DNA from: Misgurnus anguillicaudatus
Taxonomy: Eukaryota; Chordata; Actinopteri; Cypriniformes; Cobitidae
Reading direction: 5' to 3'
Assembly: GCF_027580225.2 (NCBI RefSeq)
Contig: NC_073341.2
Span: 15,994,501-16,058,500 of the forward strand
Length of the DNA: 64,000 nucleotides
This document shows positions 23,301 through 36,430 of this stretch, one piece after another. The first letter of the stretch is position 1. Every line of letters starts with the position of its first letter. Below the pieces are notes generated by a model. The model saw only the letters and a program-made list of their open reading frames with translations. It did not search any database and was not told where the DNA came from. The translations under genes and the position numbers were made by a program.

Positions 23301-26300
23301 ATATAAATGTATACATTTATATATATTGCTGTAACTAAAGAGTGGTCAGTGTTTTTCACTGCTATAAGGCACATTGCTTGAGGACAATCATTTATTTACC
23401 CTAACAGAAGCTGAAGTGTGTAATGGTTTTCAATGAAAAATGCTTTCTCCTTTCTAAGTTTAAAGGGGTAGTTCACCCAAGAATGACAATTGTCATCTTT
23501 TACCTTTATGTTGTTCCAGCCCATATAACTTTATTTCATGAAGCACAAAAGATGCTAGACACAATGTTAATGAATGTTAGGTTCAGTCATCTTTCACCTT
23601 CATTTTATTGATGTGTGTTACAGGTTTGAAACAATGTATGGGTGACAGGATTTTTATTTATTTGGGTAAATGATCTTTGTAATATGCAGGCACAGCATAC
23701 ATAAGCTATTTGTAGCTTGATTTTCACTGTAGATTATGTGGTGCTATATAGCTTGTTTGTGCTTCCTGATTAGTCAAATAACATCGGTTGTGGTTTGGAG
23801 GCGGGAATACCTTTTAATCCAACCAAAAGCTGACAAGTGGGAGTGATTAGTTCAGATTGCATCTGGTGTTTAAAGAGTATCAGAGTATCAAACATAGATG
23901 ATACACAACACAGCCAGTCGCCCTATTGGCTTTACTTAGACAGCATTTTGCCCTCTTGCACCAGTATGTAGTTGCCCTCATATGGTCGTAATGGCTGAAT
24001 GGCTGATGTTTTATGTCATAGTATGGGGCAGAAAATAAACGGTGGTTCCGGAGGCAAGATTGGCCCACAGCAATTCATCAAGCACAGGTTTCTATAATCC
24101 AGTCTTATCTTCGGTGGCTTGTGCTGCCTGTTAAATGCTTGTGCTGTGCTTCATGAATAATCATACACGCCTGTTCAAGAAACACAGACTCTAACCTGTG
24201 ACATTCTCTCCACAGCCGCAAGCGCTCCCGAAGCAAAAGCCCATTTAAGAAAGACAAGAGCCCAGTCAGGTGAGACCTTCATTACTGTCTGTCACTGTAT
24301 GGTTTTTATTATTTTCCGTAATTGCCACATATGCATATATTTTGTGTGCTGTGATTAGTTGAAATTAAGTGTCTGGGACATTTAGCACTTAATGTTTTCA
24401 TATTATAAATAATTTTAGTTTGGTTAAGAACAAATGAATGTACTTGTTGTAGGGTCAGACAAAATGCAAGTAGTATAAAATGAATGCACCTCTTAGTTTA
24501 ACCTACATAAACATCCAAGGGAGTAAATGAATGTAATGACTGACACATTTAATGCTGCTGCAAGCTTGATATATTAACATGAGTGATGGGCTAGAGAGAC
24601 AATGAAGCATCTAACACCTTTTACATATAACTGCCTTCACCAGATCTCTGCTTTTTTCAGTATAAGGGCACTCAAAAATAGCAGATGTCTCGATCGCAAC
24701 TTGTTTAGTATATCAAATAAAAGAAAATGTGTGTGATGACAGTGAAAAACTAAACAGTGAAAATACTGGGTTTTTTTGCATTATAATGTTATGAGGTCAC
24801 TGACAGCATAGCATACTTTAACATGCTTTTAACAACTGATTGATAATAATCGATTATGAAAATATTTGTCAATGTTAATTTCATTGTCAATTAATTGGTC
24901 TGTGACATCACATCGTCGCCGTTATTGGACACACGTTTGCTTAGTTAAAAGCAAGGTGAGCTGTGGCACGCAGAACAGGGCAGCAGGAGTTAGAGGTCTT
25001 CTCGGGTCCAAAGAAATGTACCCGACCCGAAATGACCTGAATCACTTTATACCCAAACCTGAGGTGTAAAAATACATTTTTTTAAAAGAAAGACCCGACC
25101 CGAGACAAACCCGAGAAAATTAGACCCGAGTCTAATTTTTTTTACCCGACTGGACCCGAATGTAAACTGCACTGACGTGTGTGCATTCAGCCGACTCGCA
25201 CGCAGAATTCAGACCGAAAGAAATTCCGGTGGCCTTGCAACCAATTTGGCGAGCTGGTACATTTGTTTTACTTTGTTATCTGACGATGACACCAAGATAA
25301 CCGCTAAAATTTACATTTCAAAATTGACTGACATGTCTGTCTCAACGAAAATTAACCTACCGCCAGTCACACAATGTTGCAAGCGCTCTTGGCAAACAGA
25401 TGAGACGTTTGAAAAGGACATTGACGCACACATATGTGAGAGAGTTCGGGTCTTCTCGGGTCCGTTCGCAAAAACACATTCATTTTAAATTACCTGAGAC
25501 CCAACGCCGCTATTATTATTCCCGACCCGTGTCCGAGGCACACATGAAACTTTTAGACCCGAACCCGATTGGGTCTCGGGTCGGACCTCAGGTTTTCGGA
25601 TTTAAGTGGACCTGTGAAGACCTCTAAGCAGGAGTCACGTGACAACAGGAAAATTGACAGGAAAATTATGAAGGCAAAAGCGCAAAAGAGCGCTGGTTAA
25701 TAAAGGGTTTATTTCTTCCTTTAATACGAGTTTGTATTTGTTTAGTTTTTATTTGGTTTTTATAAAATAGTAATCAACCACCAACTAAGCATCTGCCTTA
25801 AAGCAAGGGAGGAATCCAGGATTTCGATTTTTGTAACAACGCATTTGTATCACTGTCATATCATCTGGCTTTTAATAGCGCATAATGTTAATACTCATCA
25901 AGGTCTAAAGTTGTAGATTAATCTGTGGCAAAATTTCCTCACCAGCACTTCCCTGAAGATTTCAAAAAAGTATGTTTTGTTTATTTATATTTTGACATTT
26001 AAAGATGTTTACTATTTAAAAGCTGCACAAACTTTTCTATTTAAGACTTAAAATAATCAAATGAAAAATCAGATTAGTTAAACTCTATTTGTACCTTTTG
26101 CGCTTTTAAAAAGACACTTCTACACACGAATACCCTAATTTAGTTTTTATTTAGTTATTGTTATTATAAGTGAAAAATTGAATTGTAGATATTTAGGGTT
26201 TTATCAGATTAGTCGATTAATCGAAAAATAATCGCCTGATTAATCGATTAAGTAAATAATCAATAGTTGCAGCCCTGGTTTTAATTTAGCCTCAATAGTA

Positions 26301-29300
26301 CAGTTGCTCTTTAATATGTAGGGTAATTTAGAACTTGTTGTGGCCTAGAGATATGGCTGATGTTTTATATGTCATAGTATGGGGCAGAAAATAAGCGGTG
26401 GTTCCGGAGGCAAGATTGGCCCACAGCAATTCATCCAGCACAGGTTTCTATAATCCAGTCTTCTCTTGTGTGGCTTGTACTGCCTGTTAAATGCTTGTGC
26501 TGTGCTTCATGAATAATCATACATTCAAGCCTAGAAGGTTTTATTTTCACAAAATAACTTTTTTTATATGGTTATGATGTATGTGTATGATTATAGAATG
26601 GCTTGTGTTTGGGAATTCCAACCTGAACCTATATAAGAGATTACGTTTTTTATGTATCCAGAGGGATTGACATGCATTCGTGTAGTTGATGATTTCTGTG
26701 TTTTCTCCTACAGGCTACCGATAGATAATCTGACCCCGGAGGAAAGAGACGCCCGCACAGTGTTCTGCATGCAGCTGGCTGCCAGAATAAGACCCAGAGA
26801 TCTTGAAGACTTTTTCTCAGCAGTTGGAAAAGTATGATGTCCTTGATCAGTCTGTGGTTTTCCCCATCAAGCTTCAGCTTTATTGTTCCTTTTAGTTAAA
26901 ATTTAGCTGTTAGCCTTGTGTATTGTACATCTTTGCCCATAGTTTGCTGAGAAGTTTTAGACTCATAAGGCAGCTTCTGAGTCAGTTATGCAGTCACAGT
27001 ATGATCGCTAATGTAACATGTTCAACAATGGCAATTCATGTTGATTGGAGTCTTATCGTGTATGTTTTACAATCCGATGATGTCACACAATCTGTTGTGG
27101 CTTTTACAAGACATTTCTCCATCACATCATACAAACAACAATCATGAATACATTTGCATTGTATGTTTCCGGCTTCAGTTAGATGACTCTTGTGATTTCT
27201 GTGCTTTATTTAAGGTTCGTGATGTAAGGATGATCTCTGACAGAAACTCTCGAAGGTCAAAGGGCATAGCCTACATCGAGTTTGTAGACACGACCTCTGT
27301 ACCACTGGCCATTGGTCTGACAGGTCAACGGCTTCTGGGGGTGCCCATCATAGTCCAAGTTTCGCAGGTCAGAACATCACCACACATATGAGTATCATTA
27401 CAAATCCATTGTAATACAATTAGTGTTGTATTAACTTCTTTAATACATCAATTTAGGATATGTGTAGTAGATATGATGTCTGGTTAATTCAATTGGTAGA
27501 ACTCCTAACATGTGACCTGCATCAACATATATTGTTTTAATTGGGCTATTTGTGCTTTAAGTAGTTCTCTTTTAGGGGTTTTTAAAAATTACTTTTTTTT
27601 TTTACAATTACAGACCTGTTTAGTTTTAATCACTTTATATAAAGAAGGTTCAGTTAAACTTTGAATGTTGTTGCATGGACTACATAATAAATCTGTTGAG
27701 TAGTTTTATTTAATAATTCAAAATATTGTGATGTTATTATATCGGTATTGTGTGTTGTATCAAATTGTAAGCCCAGTTTATTTCGGCACCCTTATTCTCA
27801 ACCATTTGTGGTGAATTGTGCTTATGTGTTTCGCAGGCTGAGAAGAACAGAGCTGCAGCTTTGGCAAATAGTCTCCAGAGGGGAGGCATTGGGCCGATGC
27901 GGCTGTACGTGGGCTCCTTACATTTCAATATAACAGAGGATATGCTCAGGGGCATCTTTGAGCCTTTCGGCAAGGTGTGGTATTCATTGCTGTTACTTAA
28001 ACAGACAGTAAAGGCAGATTGATAGAGCGATTGTGTTAGACTAATGTGGGATTCATTGAGATTATTATTTTTTTGGCAGATTGAAGGCATCCAGCTGATG
28101 ATGGACAATGAGACGGGCAGGTCTAAAGGATACGGCTTCATATCAGTAAGTTAAAATGCAGAGCAAATTCACTAGGGATGCAATATTTTGTTTAAACATG
28201 TCCACATTTTAAATTTACAAATTTTGATTGGTGCAAATGGGAAAATAACAAAAAACTACTGATTTTCAAAGCAAGTGAAGCTATTTAAATTCACAATGTT
28301 TTTCATGATATTTCCCATTCACTCCTTTTGGGAGTCCCATTGTAATTTGCATTGTAAATTTACACTTTGACTCATCTTGTTTTTTGTGTAGTTTGCAGAT
28401 GCAGAGTGTGCTAAAAAAGCCCTGGAGCAGCTAAATGGTTTTGAGCTCGCTGGGCGGCCCATGAAGGTGGGTCATGTGACCGAGCGCTCCGATGCCTCCT
28501 CCGCCAGCTCCTTCTTGGACAATGATGAGCTGGAGAGAACCGGCATTGACTTGGGCACAACGGGCCGCCTTCAGCTGATGGCAAGACTGGCAGAGGGTAC
28601 AGCTTCAACACTGTTTATTATTCACTCATCCAGTCCAACTCTACTGACAATACTGTGTGTTTCACTCAAATTTGGGTTGCGGTGATGTCATTGTAATGCT
28701 GGTGTTGGGTGTTTTCTAGGTACAGGAATGCAGATTCCTGCTGCTGCCAAGCACGCTTTACAGATGAGTGGCAGCGTGGCATTTGGAAATGGTGCGTTTT
28801 TCCTCATCATGTTTCATTAACCCACACACAAAAATGAGCAGTTTTAATCAAAGTCAAGGGTGTTGTTATTTATATAAGGGAAGATGTTGAACAGAAAAGC
28901 ACCTTAGAAATGTCCTAGTATATAAATACCTTTAAATCCATGTGTAAAGTTTAAATAGCTTTGTATGGATAAAACCAAAACAATAACCTAAAATTAACTT
29001 TTTAAATAGTAATCCTGTTATATGAGGAAAATGTTTTAACTTATTTAAACTTGGTCTATCTTGTTTATCATAGAAATTTTAAATCTCAGATATATTAAGG
29101 TAGCGTTTTAGACTTGGCCAGTGATCAATCACATTGTACTTGAGATATCTTGGGAGTCATTCAGTTCAAGGATCTCATAACAGAGCTTTGCATCTTCACT
29201 AAATAGTGCTGCATATCTGGGTGTTTAGAAAAAGCCCTAAAATCTGAGGAATTTGCAGTTAAATCCAACATCAAAATCCTGCTGACTCCATGTCTAGTTC

Positions 29301-30135
29301 CCACTATTTCTTTGTTCCTTTGCATCTTTTCAGGGAAATGTAATGACTAGTTACAATCCTATGATTAGTTTAACTCTGAAAGTTTTGTTTGTTTGTTTGT
29401 TTCAGCTCCAGCTACTGCCACACCTCCTATTCTTCCTAATCCTGGGATGAATCAAGCCATGAATCTCCCGACCCAGCCACTGGCCACACAATGCTTACAG
29501 CTATCCAACATGTTCAATCCACAGTCGTGAGTTTCCTGAACGTTATACTTTTTCTGACCGTACAGTTTTTATGTATGTCAGATGTGTCTTGGCTAAACAA
29601 AAGGAAACTTATTGTGTTTTGTAGGGAAGACGAACCGGGTTGGGATGTAGAGATACAGGATGATGTCATCGAAGAGTGCAAAAAACATGGAGGCGTCGTT
29701 CACATATATGTTGACAAGAACTCTGCTGAAGTAAGCACAGTCTCGCCAAATCTTTTAGGAACATGTCCAGGTTGTGTTGTGAAAATCTGCTATTTTTATA
29801 TTGAATGTTGTACATACCTAGCTGATATACTAGTCAGTTTATGTAGTAGTTTACTCTTTGCTTTTGTTTTGCAGGGAAATGTTTATGTAAAATGTCCCAG
29901 CATCCCGGTTTCAATGACTGTTGTTAGCGCCTTGCACGGGCGGTGGTTTGCAGGTAAACGTTTCTCAAATCAGCCAATTTTTTACTTTGTGTGTATGTGC
30001 TTAGCATTGATAGTAAATACTTTTGTTTTAACAGGTAAAATGATCACAGCTGCCTACGTGCCTCTCCCCACCTACCATAACCTGTTTCCAGACTCGGTCA
30101 CAGCCACGCAGCTCCTCAGACCCGCACGCCGGTGA
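17345..30135 (+). CDS. rbm39: RNA-binding protein 39 (CAPER-alpha), splicing factor and coactivator
   Basis: Complete gene of roughly 525 residues. Coding exons: 17345-17395, 19452-about 19510, 19607-19798, 24022-24087, 24216-24269, (26378-26443, duplicate), 26714-26831, 27215-27367, 27837-27974, 28080-28145, 28392-28596, 28720-28791, 29406-29526, 29625-29730, 29875-29953, 30035-30135. Phases agree throughout except after the second coding exon, which shows no GT donor. The protein starts MADDFDVEAMLEAPYKK, then an Arg/Ser-rich region (19607-24269), RRM1 (TVFCMQL and SKGIAYIEF), RRM2 (RLYVGSL and SKGYGFIS), a linker, and a C-terminal UHM with GNVYVKCPS and the RWF motif that binds ULM peptides of U2AF65 and SF3B1. 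It acts in nuclear 3' splice-site choice and transcriptional coactivation. The RRM2 helix ITEDMLRGIFEPFG is identical to the mammalian one. The linker (PATATPPILPNPGMNQ) diverges from mammalian RBM39. The a/b paralogue is undecided. Confidence 0.95.
17396..19451. other. rbm39 intron, no gene seen
   Basis: Mostly unique AT-rich sequence. A small segment at about 17900-18000 has GGCCAACCAGGAACATTGCC-like repeat character. Short open frames here have no family resemblance. Confidence 0.6.
20181..21606. mobile_element. hAT-like element in rbm39 intron, CAGGGAACTACACT ends
   Basis: It begins CAGGGAACTACACT and ends AGTGTAGCTCCCTG, an inverted pair. GGTCGCA motifs repeat near the right end. TCATG flanks both sides but a full 8-bp duplication is not clear. 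A second hAT-style start (CAGTGTTTCCCACAG) at about 20402 suggests a nested element. No intact transposase. Confidence 0.65.
21607..22746. other. rbm39 intron with eroded repeats, no gene
   Basis: GGGCTGCACGATTCTGG at about 21771 is the start of a common teleost DNA-element fragment. The rest is AT-rich intron. At about 22695-22745 a fragment duplicates the left end of the neighbouring element at 22747. Confidence 0.5.
22747..23136. mobile_element. MITE with ATGGTGCATTAACACC / GGTGTGAACCCTGCAT ends
   Basis: The left end ATGGTGCATTAACACCAACC and the complement of the right end (ATGCAGGGTTCACACCAGAC) align, both followed by CGCGGTAGAGGCGGCAA or CGCGATAGAGGCGGCAA. GC-rich and non-coding. The Harbinger-like assignment is inference. 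Confidence 0.65.
23999..24167 (+). repeat. Duplicated rbm39 segment, copy A (contains exon 24022-24087)
   Basis: 169 bp matching 26353-26523 with six substitutions and one 2-base indel. It holds a 66-base exon between GTCATAG and CACAG|GTTTCT. In phase 2 after the RS exon it encodes MGQKINGGSGGKIGPQQF plus four residues and joins the next exon (CGCAAGCGC) in frame. The position and GGKIG pattern match the segment that in mammalian RBM39 lies between the RS domain and the SKSPF motif, so copy A is the ancestral exon. Confidence 0.85.
24991..25626. mobile_element. hAT-like element between the duplicated rbm39 exons
   Basis: 636 bp starting TAGAGGTCTTCTCGGGTCC and ending with the complement (GGACCTGTGAAGACCTCTA). 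The direct repeat AGCAGGAGT flanks both sides (24982-24990, 25627-25635). ACCCGA/TCGGGT motifs are scattered through the element. No transposase. Its target repeat is exact, so the insertion is fairly young. Confidence 0.83.
26353..26523 (+). repeat. Duplicated rbm39 segment, copy B (contains candidate exon 26378-26443)
   Basis: 171 bp, about 96% identical to 23999-24167. The candidate exon keeps the ATAG acceptor and CAG|GTTTCT donor and is 66 bases long. In phase 2 after the exon ending at 24269 it reads MGQKISGGSGGKIGPQQF and continues in frame into 26714. Two residues differ from copy A inside the exon (Asn to Ser, Lys to Gln). Whether it is spliced in cannot be seen from DNA. Confidence 0.8.
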
Positions 30136-31040
30136 TCCTTTCATCTCAAACCCCTGCCTCTGTCTGACCCTGCTAAATCTGAAAACATCACGTGTACACG
30201 TGTACATACCCTTTTCCTGAAATAACTTGCTGTGGTTCGTGAAGGGCCACGTCATGTATTTTTATAAATATACATCATTTAAGTTGCATAGTGAGGGTAA
30301 AGGTTTCACAGATAGGCGGGTTGTTGTTTTATTTCATTTTGTATTTTAGCAGGATGCTGATCTCGAGTCGTTATCCCAACAAAAGCAATTTCTAGATCAA
30401 ATCTGCTTTATTATTGGCCTGTTGATATGTGAACGCCCTCATCTCTATCTAAACATGATCTGGATTCGTGAAAATGGTTTTGAAGGAGATTCTAATGTTT
30501 TTAAAGGTGTTTCTTTTGAAGCTGTTTTGTTGTTTTTTTCTTGCCTAGGAACGTGGAAAGTTAAGCTGTTTTCAGATTTTTCTTTGTCTCGACTTATTCA
30601 TTCTGTTACTTTAGTTGTAAGTAACAACAGTAAACCAAAAAGCGTCTGAAGTGGTTATTGTTATTTTTTTTTTGGATACAGTCTAAACCAACTTTTCATA
30701 ATCAAGAATTGATTTTTCTAAATCCTAATATTGATTAAAGGACTTTGACAACACTGGGTAAAACTGAGTATTGGCTTTTATTTTTGTTATTAAAGGTTGA
30801 TGGATTAGAGAGCACCTCTAGGGGGAGCTGTGAGTCCAGTGCATAAGAATTAACAGCTGAGCTACGTTTACCCGGCTGCATCATGAAGTAAACATTTCAA
30901 CAACTATTATTATTGTGTAGTTCAAGTTGTAGTTAACCAATGCCTAAAAATGAATGGTTTTGTTAAACAATATTAATAAGCCTTTAAGTTTCTTTTATCG
31001 CACACAAAAATTTAAATGTTTCAATAAAAGTCAGTGGTTT
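30136..31040 (+). other. 3' UTR of rbm39
   Basis: Non-repetitive T-rich sequence after the stop at 30133-30135. An AATAAA hexamer at 31023-31028 is the most likely poly(A) signal; the end is estimated. Confidence 0.5.
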
Positions 31041-31311
31041 CTAATTTTAGTCTCATTCATACCATTCTTTATTACAAGATCAGAGAGAGAGATCATGGGA
31101 CTGCTGGGCTTTGTTTTTTTTTTTATAAATGTCATGTCTGGTTTAGTGCATTAAACTGGTTCTTAAACTTTCACTATAGGATCCATCCCCTTTGGCCCCC
31201 CCTAAAGAAAGAAAATTAATAATATTAGTTTGGTTTCACAGCATTTAAGATAAATTCTTATATTTAATCAAATGTCATAAAACCGGCTGCCCCCAGTTTG
31301 AGACCCACTGC

Positions 31312-31740
31312 TTAAAGGCAGGGTGCATTATCTATGAAAGCCAATGTTGACATTTGAAATCGCCTAAATAAACACGCCCCTACTCCAACAGAATCTGGAC
31401 CTTCTTTTGAAAGACCCGCCCCACACATACGCAACCCAGGCAACCATGTCGGTTAGTAGACACGCCCCTTACTGCTGATTGGCTACAAGTGTGTTGTAGT
31501 CGCCCGACTCCTTTTCCAAAGCGTTTTTCAAAAATTGTGCACTCCGCCTGTAAAGCAAATGGGTTTGTCTGCAGATTGCATGGAAAGTGCATGCATAAGA
31601 AATCTTTTGGGTGACTTTTTCTCACTGTGGTGTTGGGCAGAATAAGAAATAAAGTAGGGTGCATTTAAATCTCGTGAAGATGCCAGAAAATCCATTAAAT
31701 TAGGGTAGTGCATCACTGAAAGAAATTACACAGGGCTGTT
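31312..31740. repeat. Interspersed repeat starting TTAAAGGCAGGGTGCATTA
   Basis: The left edge TTAAAGGCAGGGTGCATTATC and the GC-richer core (AACACGCCCC, GACACGCCCC, TGATTGGCTAC) are of a common fish repeat type. The right edge is not clear; a second GTAGGGTGCATTTAAA lies at about 31655. Confidence 0.45.
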
Positions 31741-32117
31741 GAATGCTTGATTGATTCAAAAATGTTTCACAGGTATGCATTATTTTTCGAAAAACCTGTC
31801 AAATGTCTCTAACTGTGCTATATGCGGAATAAATATCCAGCCCTTTAAATAAAAAATAAAAAATGCACACCTACTGTAACTACTGTAATGGCAATACCAC
31901 CTTGGGTTTGCATTATTTTGAAATAATTCAACGGCCCGTCTGCAATTATTCTTTATGTGTAGTATGCCTTTACTTCGTAGGAAATGGACAACATGCTGGA
32001 TAGCAGTACTTTGTCTTTGGAAATCCAGAAGTAAATATTTCAAGCATAATATAAATTATGGGTAGCTATGGTTTTGGCATGTGCTGTTGTTAACTCTTAA
32101 CTGTCTGATTCAAGTCA

Positions 32118-33071
<954 letters not shown>

Positions 33072-33671
33072 TATATTGATTAAAATCAGCAGTTCAAGTA
33101 ATTTGTAAAGAAAATGTATAAATAATATTTCTAAACAAATCATACACATTCTGACTGTATATAGTGTGGTGTGATGGCCATCTGGCTGTATGTCACACAA
33201 CCATTTTACTCCACATCATTCTGAATAAAAATAGGGTTGCATGTAACGGGTTTTAAAGAGAAATGTTGTGGGTTAAAAATCTGAAAATTGAATGAATTCT
33301 TAATACCATGATGAATGTTGAATATCAAATTCATTGACTGCAGATCTAAATGTAGATTAATCCAAACGGGTTGTAACTTGTAACCAGAACTTAAGGACAA
33401 AAGATTCTGGATAATAGTTTACCAATTGGACCTATGATTTATAAGAATATGCGGGTAGCTTTTTATGTGGAATATATCAAAGAATATTTGGTAATATTAA
33501 TAAAATGTATTAATAAAATATTAATAAAGACAATTTCTGTACAAATTCTTAAAAATAAAGGTGCTAGAAAGGATGTTGTTCTTACTAATGAATTCTTTAA
33601 AAAACATAATTTATCTTTCAATTGCATGTAGAACCTTTCAGCTTTTGATCAAGAGAAAGGTTCTCTGGATA

Positions 33672-34024
33672 TTAAAGGGATAGTTCACAATTTTTTTTAT
33701 TATTCTTCAGAACCCAAATGCATATAAGTGTTGCCTCTCTTTCGGTGCACTTGATCTGTGTCTGAACTCTTGTATAGGCAGTTTTAGGATGTTTGCTTTT
33801 AAATAATGTGTAACAACTGAAACAACAGCGATATCTATGACAAGAAAGTAGAGTAAATGTTTTCAGGACACTTAAAATATACGACACAAGTCAAGTGGAG
33901 TTATTAACACTTTTTGGTCCCTTTGATCCAGTAATTCCTGAACAACACACTTCTGTGTTTGGGTTCTGAGGGTTTAAACGACATGAGGGTAAGAATGCTT
34001 TTTTTGCATGAACTATCCCTTTAA
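33672..34024. mobile_element. TTAA-flanked foldback MITE, short copy
   Basis: It starts TTAAAGGGATAGTTCAC and ends GAACTATCCCTTTAA, with TTAA on both sides. Ends are shared with the large hairpin at 12038-12894. Non-coding. Confidence 0.75.
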
Positions 34025-34577
34025 AGATTCTTTATGGAACCATACAGTCTCTTAAAAACCTTTGGGGGGGTCAACTGACCCTGTGGCATGGGATGATTTA
34101 GAAAAAGCTGTTGCATTTAGATGTTTGGGGAAATTACTGTTTTGTAGTTGAGTAAAATACTCAGTCAAGGATAATGGAAGGGTTTTGTCTTGAACAATAA
34201 CAAAAAAATATCACACTGTTTTTCCTGTTAAATAAAAGCTTTTACTTTCTACTAGCTAATCTATACCAGACGTTGTAAAATCTTCACCACATTTCCTTCT
34301 TTTCTTTGCTTTTGTTTTTAAGTTAGAGAATCTGTTATTGTTTAGAGTTAAGCTAACCTAACCAAAACAGTCATGAACAAAATACAAAAAAATGCTCAAA
34401 GGGTCTAAAAAATGATATCTGACATTGTTTCCCCTGTTTGTTTTTAATGTAAAGATATTATGCTAAACTGGCTGGATTTAGGGTTGGGTTTCATCTAAAT
34501 CACTGTGAAAATATTATTTAGCAAGTGTTTAAAACACATTTGTTTGTGAAAATCTAAACTCATTTACTGTTTTCTAC

Positions 34578-34785
34578 ACTGTAAAAATCCCTTGTTGCAC
34601 TTAAATCTTTAAGTTTAATCAACTTGAATTCACAATTAATTTAAACTTTTGAGGAGTTGCTATAAATTATAAAAAATAAAGTTGAAATAACTTAATTAAA
34701 CTTAATTTTATAATTATAACTCCCTACTAGTCAAGAAAGTTTAAATTAATTGTAAATTCAAGTGGATTTTTTTTTACAGTGATAA
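34578..34785. mobile_element. Palindromic MITE with CACTGTAAAAAT ends
   Basis: CACTGTAAAAATCCC and TTTTTTTTTACAGTG flank mirrored blocks (TTGAATTCACAATTAATTT against AAATTAATTGTAAATTCAA). About 208 bp, non-coding. Confidence 0.7.
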
Positions 34786-34999
34786 AATCATGCATTCTGT
34801 GAAAATACAACCTTGATATCTTTAATATTGACTGAGTAAGGCTATGTCAAATCAATTTGAAATCAGTAATTTAAATCAAATTATGAAATGACAAAATCTC
34901 TTCACTGATTTGTTTTTTTTTAGCCTTACCGGAGTCATCATTTTCATATCAGTTAGTCACCTGGAGGAGGTGATAACCTTTTGTGCAATTTTTGGACTT

Positions 35000-36420
35000 G
35001 GCTTAGACAGAGATATGAGGGTGAATGTTATCTTTGAAACATTCTTAATAATTGTTTCCTGACAATTTTGCTTTATCACACTTCAGCACATTTAAAAGAA
35101 TTTCATAAAGAATATCAAACCCAATCTTTTTCATATAGGGGCGGTTTCCTGGACAGGGATTATAGTCCTAGACTAAAATAAATGTAAGAGCTGTCCAAAC
35201 TGAAAACAACTTGCACTGACATATCTTAAAATACATCAGTGCCCTTTGTTTGGGCTTAAAATACACCACACAAGTAATGTTTTTAGTAAGGCATGTTTGT
35301 TAAAGGAATAGTCAATTTTCTTAAAAGAAAAATCCAGATAATTTACTCACCACCATGTCATCCAAAATGTTGATGTCTTTCTTTGTTCAATCGAGAAGAA
35401 ATTATGTTTTTTGAGAAAAACATTGCAGGATTTTTCTCATTTTAATGGACTTTAATAGACACCAACAATTAATACTTAACCCAACACTTAACAGTTTTTT
35501 TTTCAACGGAGTTTCAAAGGACTATAAACAATCCCAAGCAAGGCATAGGGGTCTTGTCTAGCAAAACGATTGTCATTTTTAAAGCACGACTTCTCGTCTA
35601 GATCCGGTCGTGATGCGCTAGCGTGACCCCGCGCAATACGTCATGACGTCAAGAGGTCACAGAGGACGAATGCGAAACTCCGCCCCAGTGTTTACAAGCG
35701 TCTTGAAAGAGGACCGTTCCTACATTGTTGTATGTCAACTGATACTAATTAATGTATTTGAAAGACGGCTGTAAAATGATATGAATTATCATAAAACATC
35801 ATAAAGATGGTCGAAAAACCCATGCTTTATATTCCAAAAATTGTAAAGTCATACAATAGCTGTACGCAGACCAAAATTTACATTTTGTATGACATTTTCA
35901 GTATTATGTTATTTACTGATAACCTTGCACCCAAATGAACTGCATGTTTATGATCACTGAATCAGTTTGATTCATTAACAAATCGTTCAGATCAGTCTTG
36001 TGAACTGATTCGACTGATTTAATATCTTAACTAAAATAATAAATATTTCTACGTCTCTTCTTGATAATCCATAAACGTGAGTAAACATGAACTTCAAGTT
36101 CTAAGTTAAATTTATTATCCTTTAATGTCTGTTTTTTCCCCATAAAGCTATTGCATGGCTTTAAGAGACTTGGAATACAACACAAAAGTCATATAAACTT
36201 TTATGGTGGTTGTTATTCGTACAGATTGATGAAGGAAAGAGTTAGCAAGAAATGAAGGAAGGTATACATATAATGACAGAATTTCACAGTTTTTGGAAAC
36301 TATTTAACTGTGAAATGTGCTTTCTATTTAAAAGCATGAAACAATCAAATATGCTGTCCACACGTGAACATTAGCAACATTTAACCTGAATTATAAAACA
36401 AACAGTAAAATAATCCTTTC
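35000..36420. other. Intergenic, no gene; one partial MITE
   Basis: 35300-35400 carries a worn TTTACTCACCACCATGTCATC segment typical of the AGGGATAGTTCACCC MITE family. A CpG-richer patch at 35580-35660 has no coding frame. The remainder is featureless AT-rich DNA between the rbm39 and csf1 3' ends. Confidence 0.5.
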
Positions 36421-36430
36421 TGTTTTAGTA

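Noticed and set aside
24022..24087. Possible poison exon in rbm39, as known for many splicing factors
   Set aside because: In the phase dictated by the neighbouring exons (phase 2) the 66 bases carry no stop and match the position and pattern of a normal vertebrate RBM39 coding exon.
29491..30135. A 214-codon open frame as a separate gene
   Set aside because: It is read-through of rbm39 exons and short introns; good GT and AG sites cut it into the family-conserved exons.
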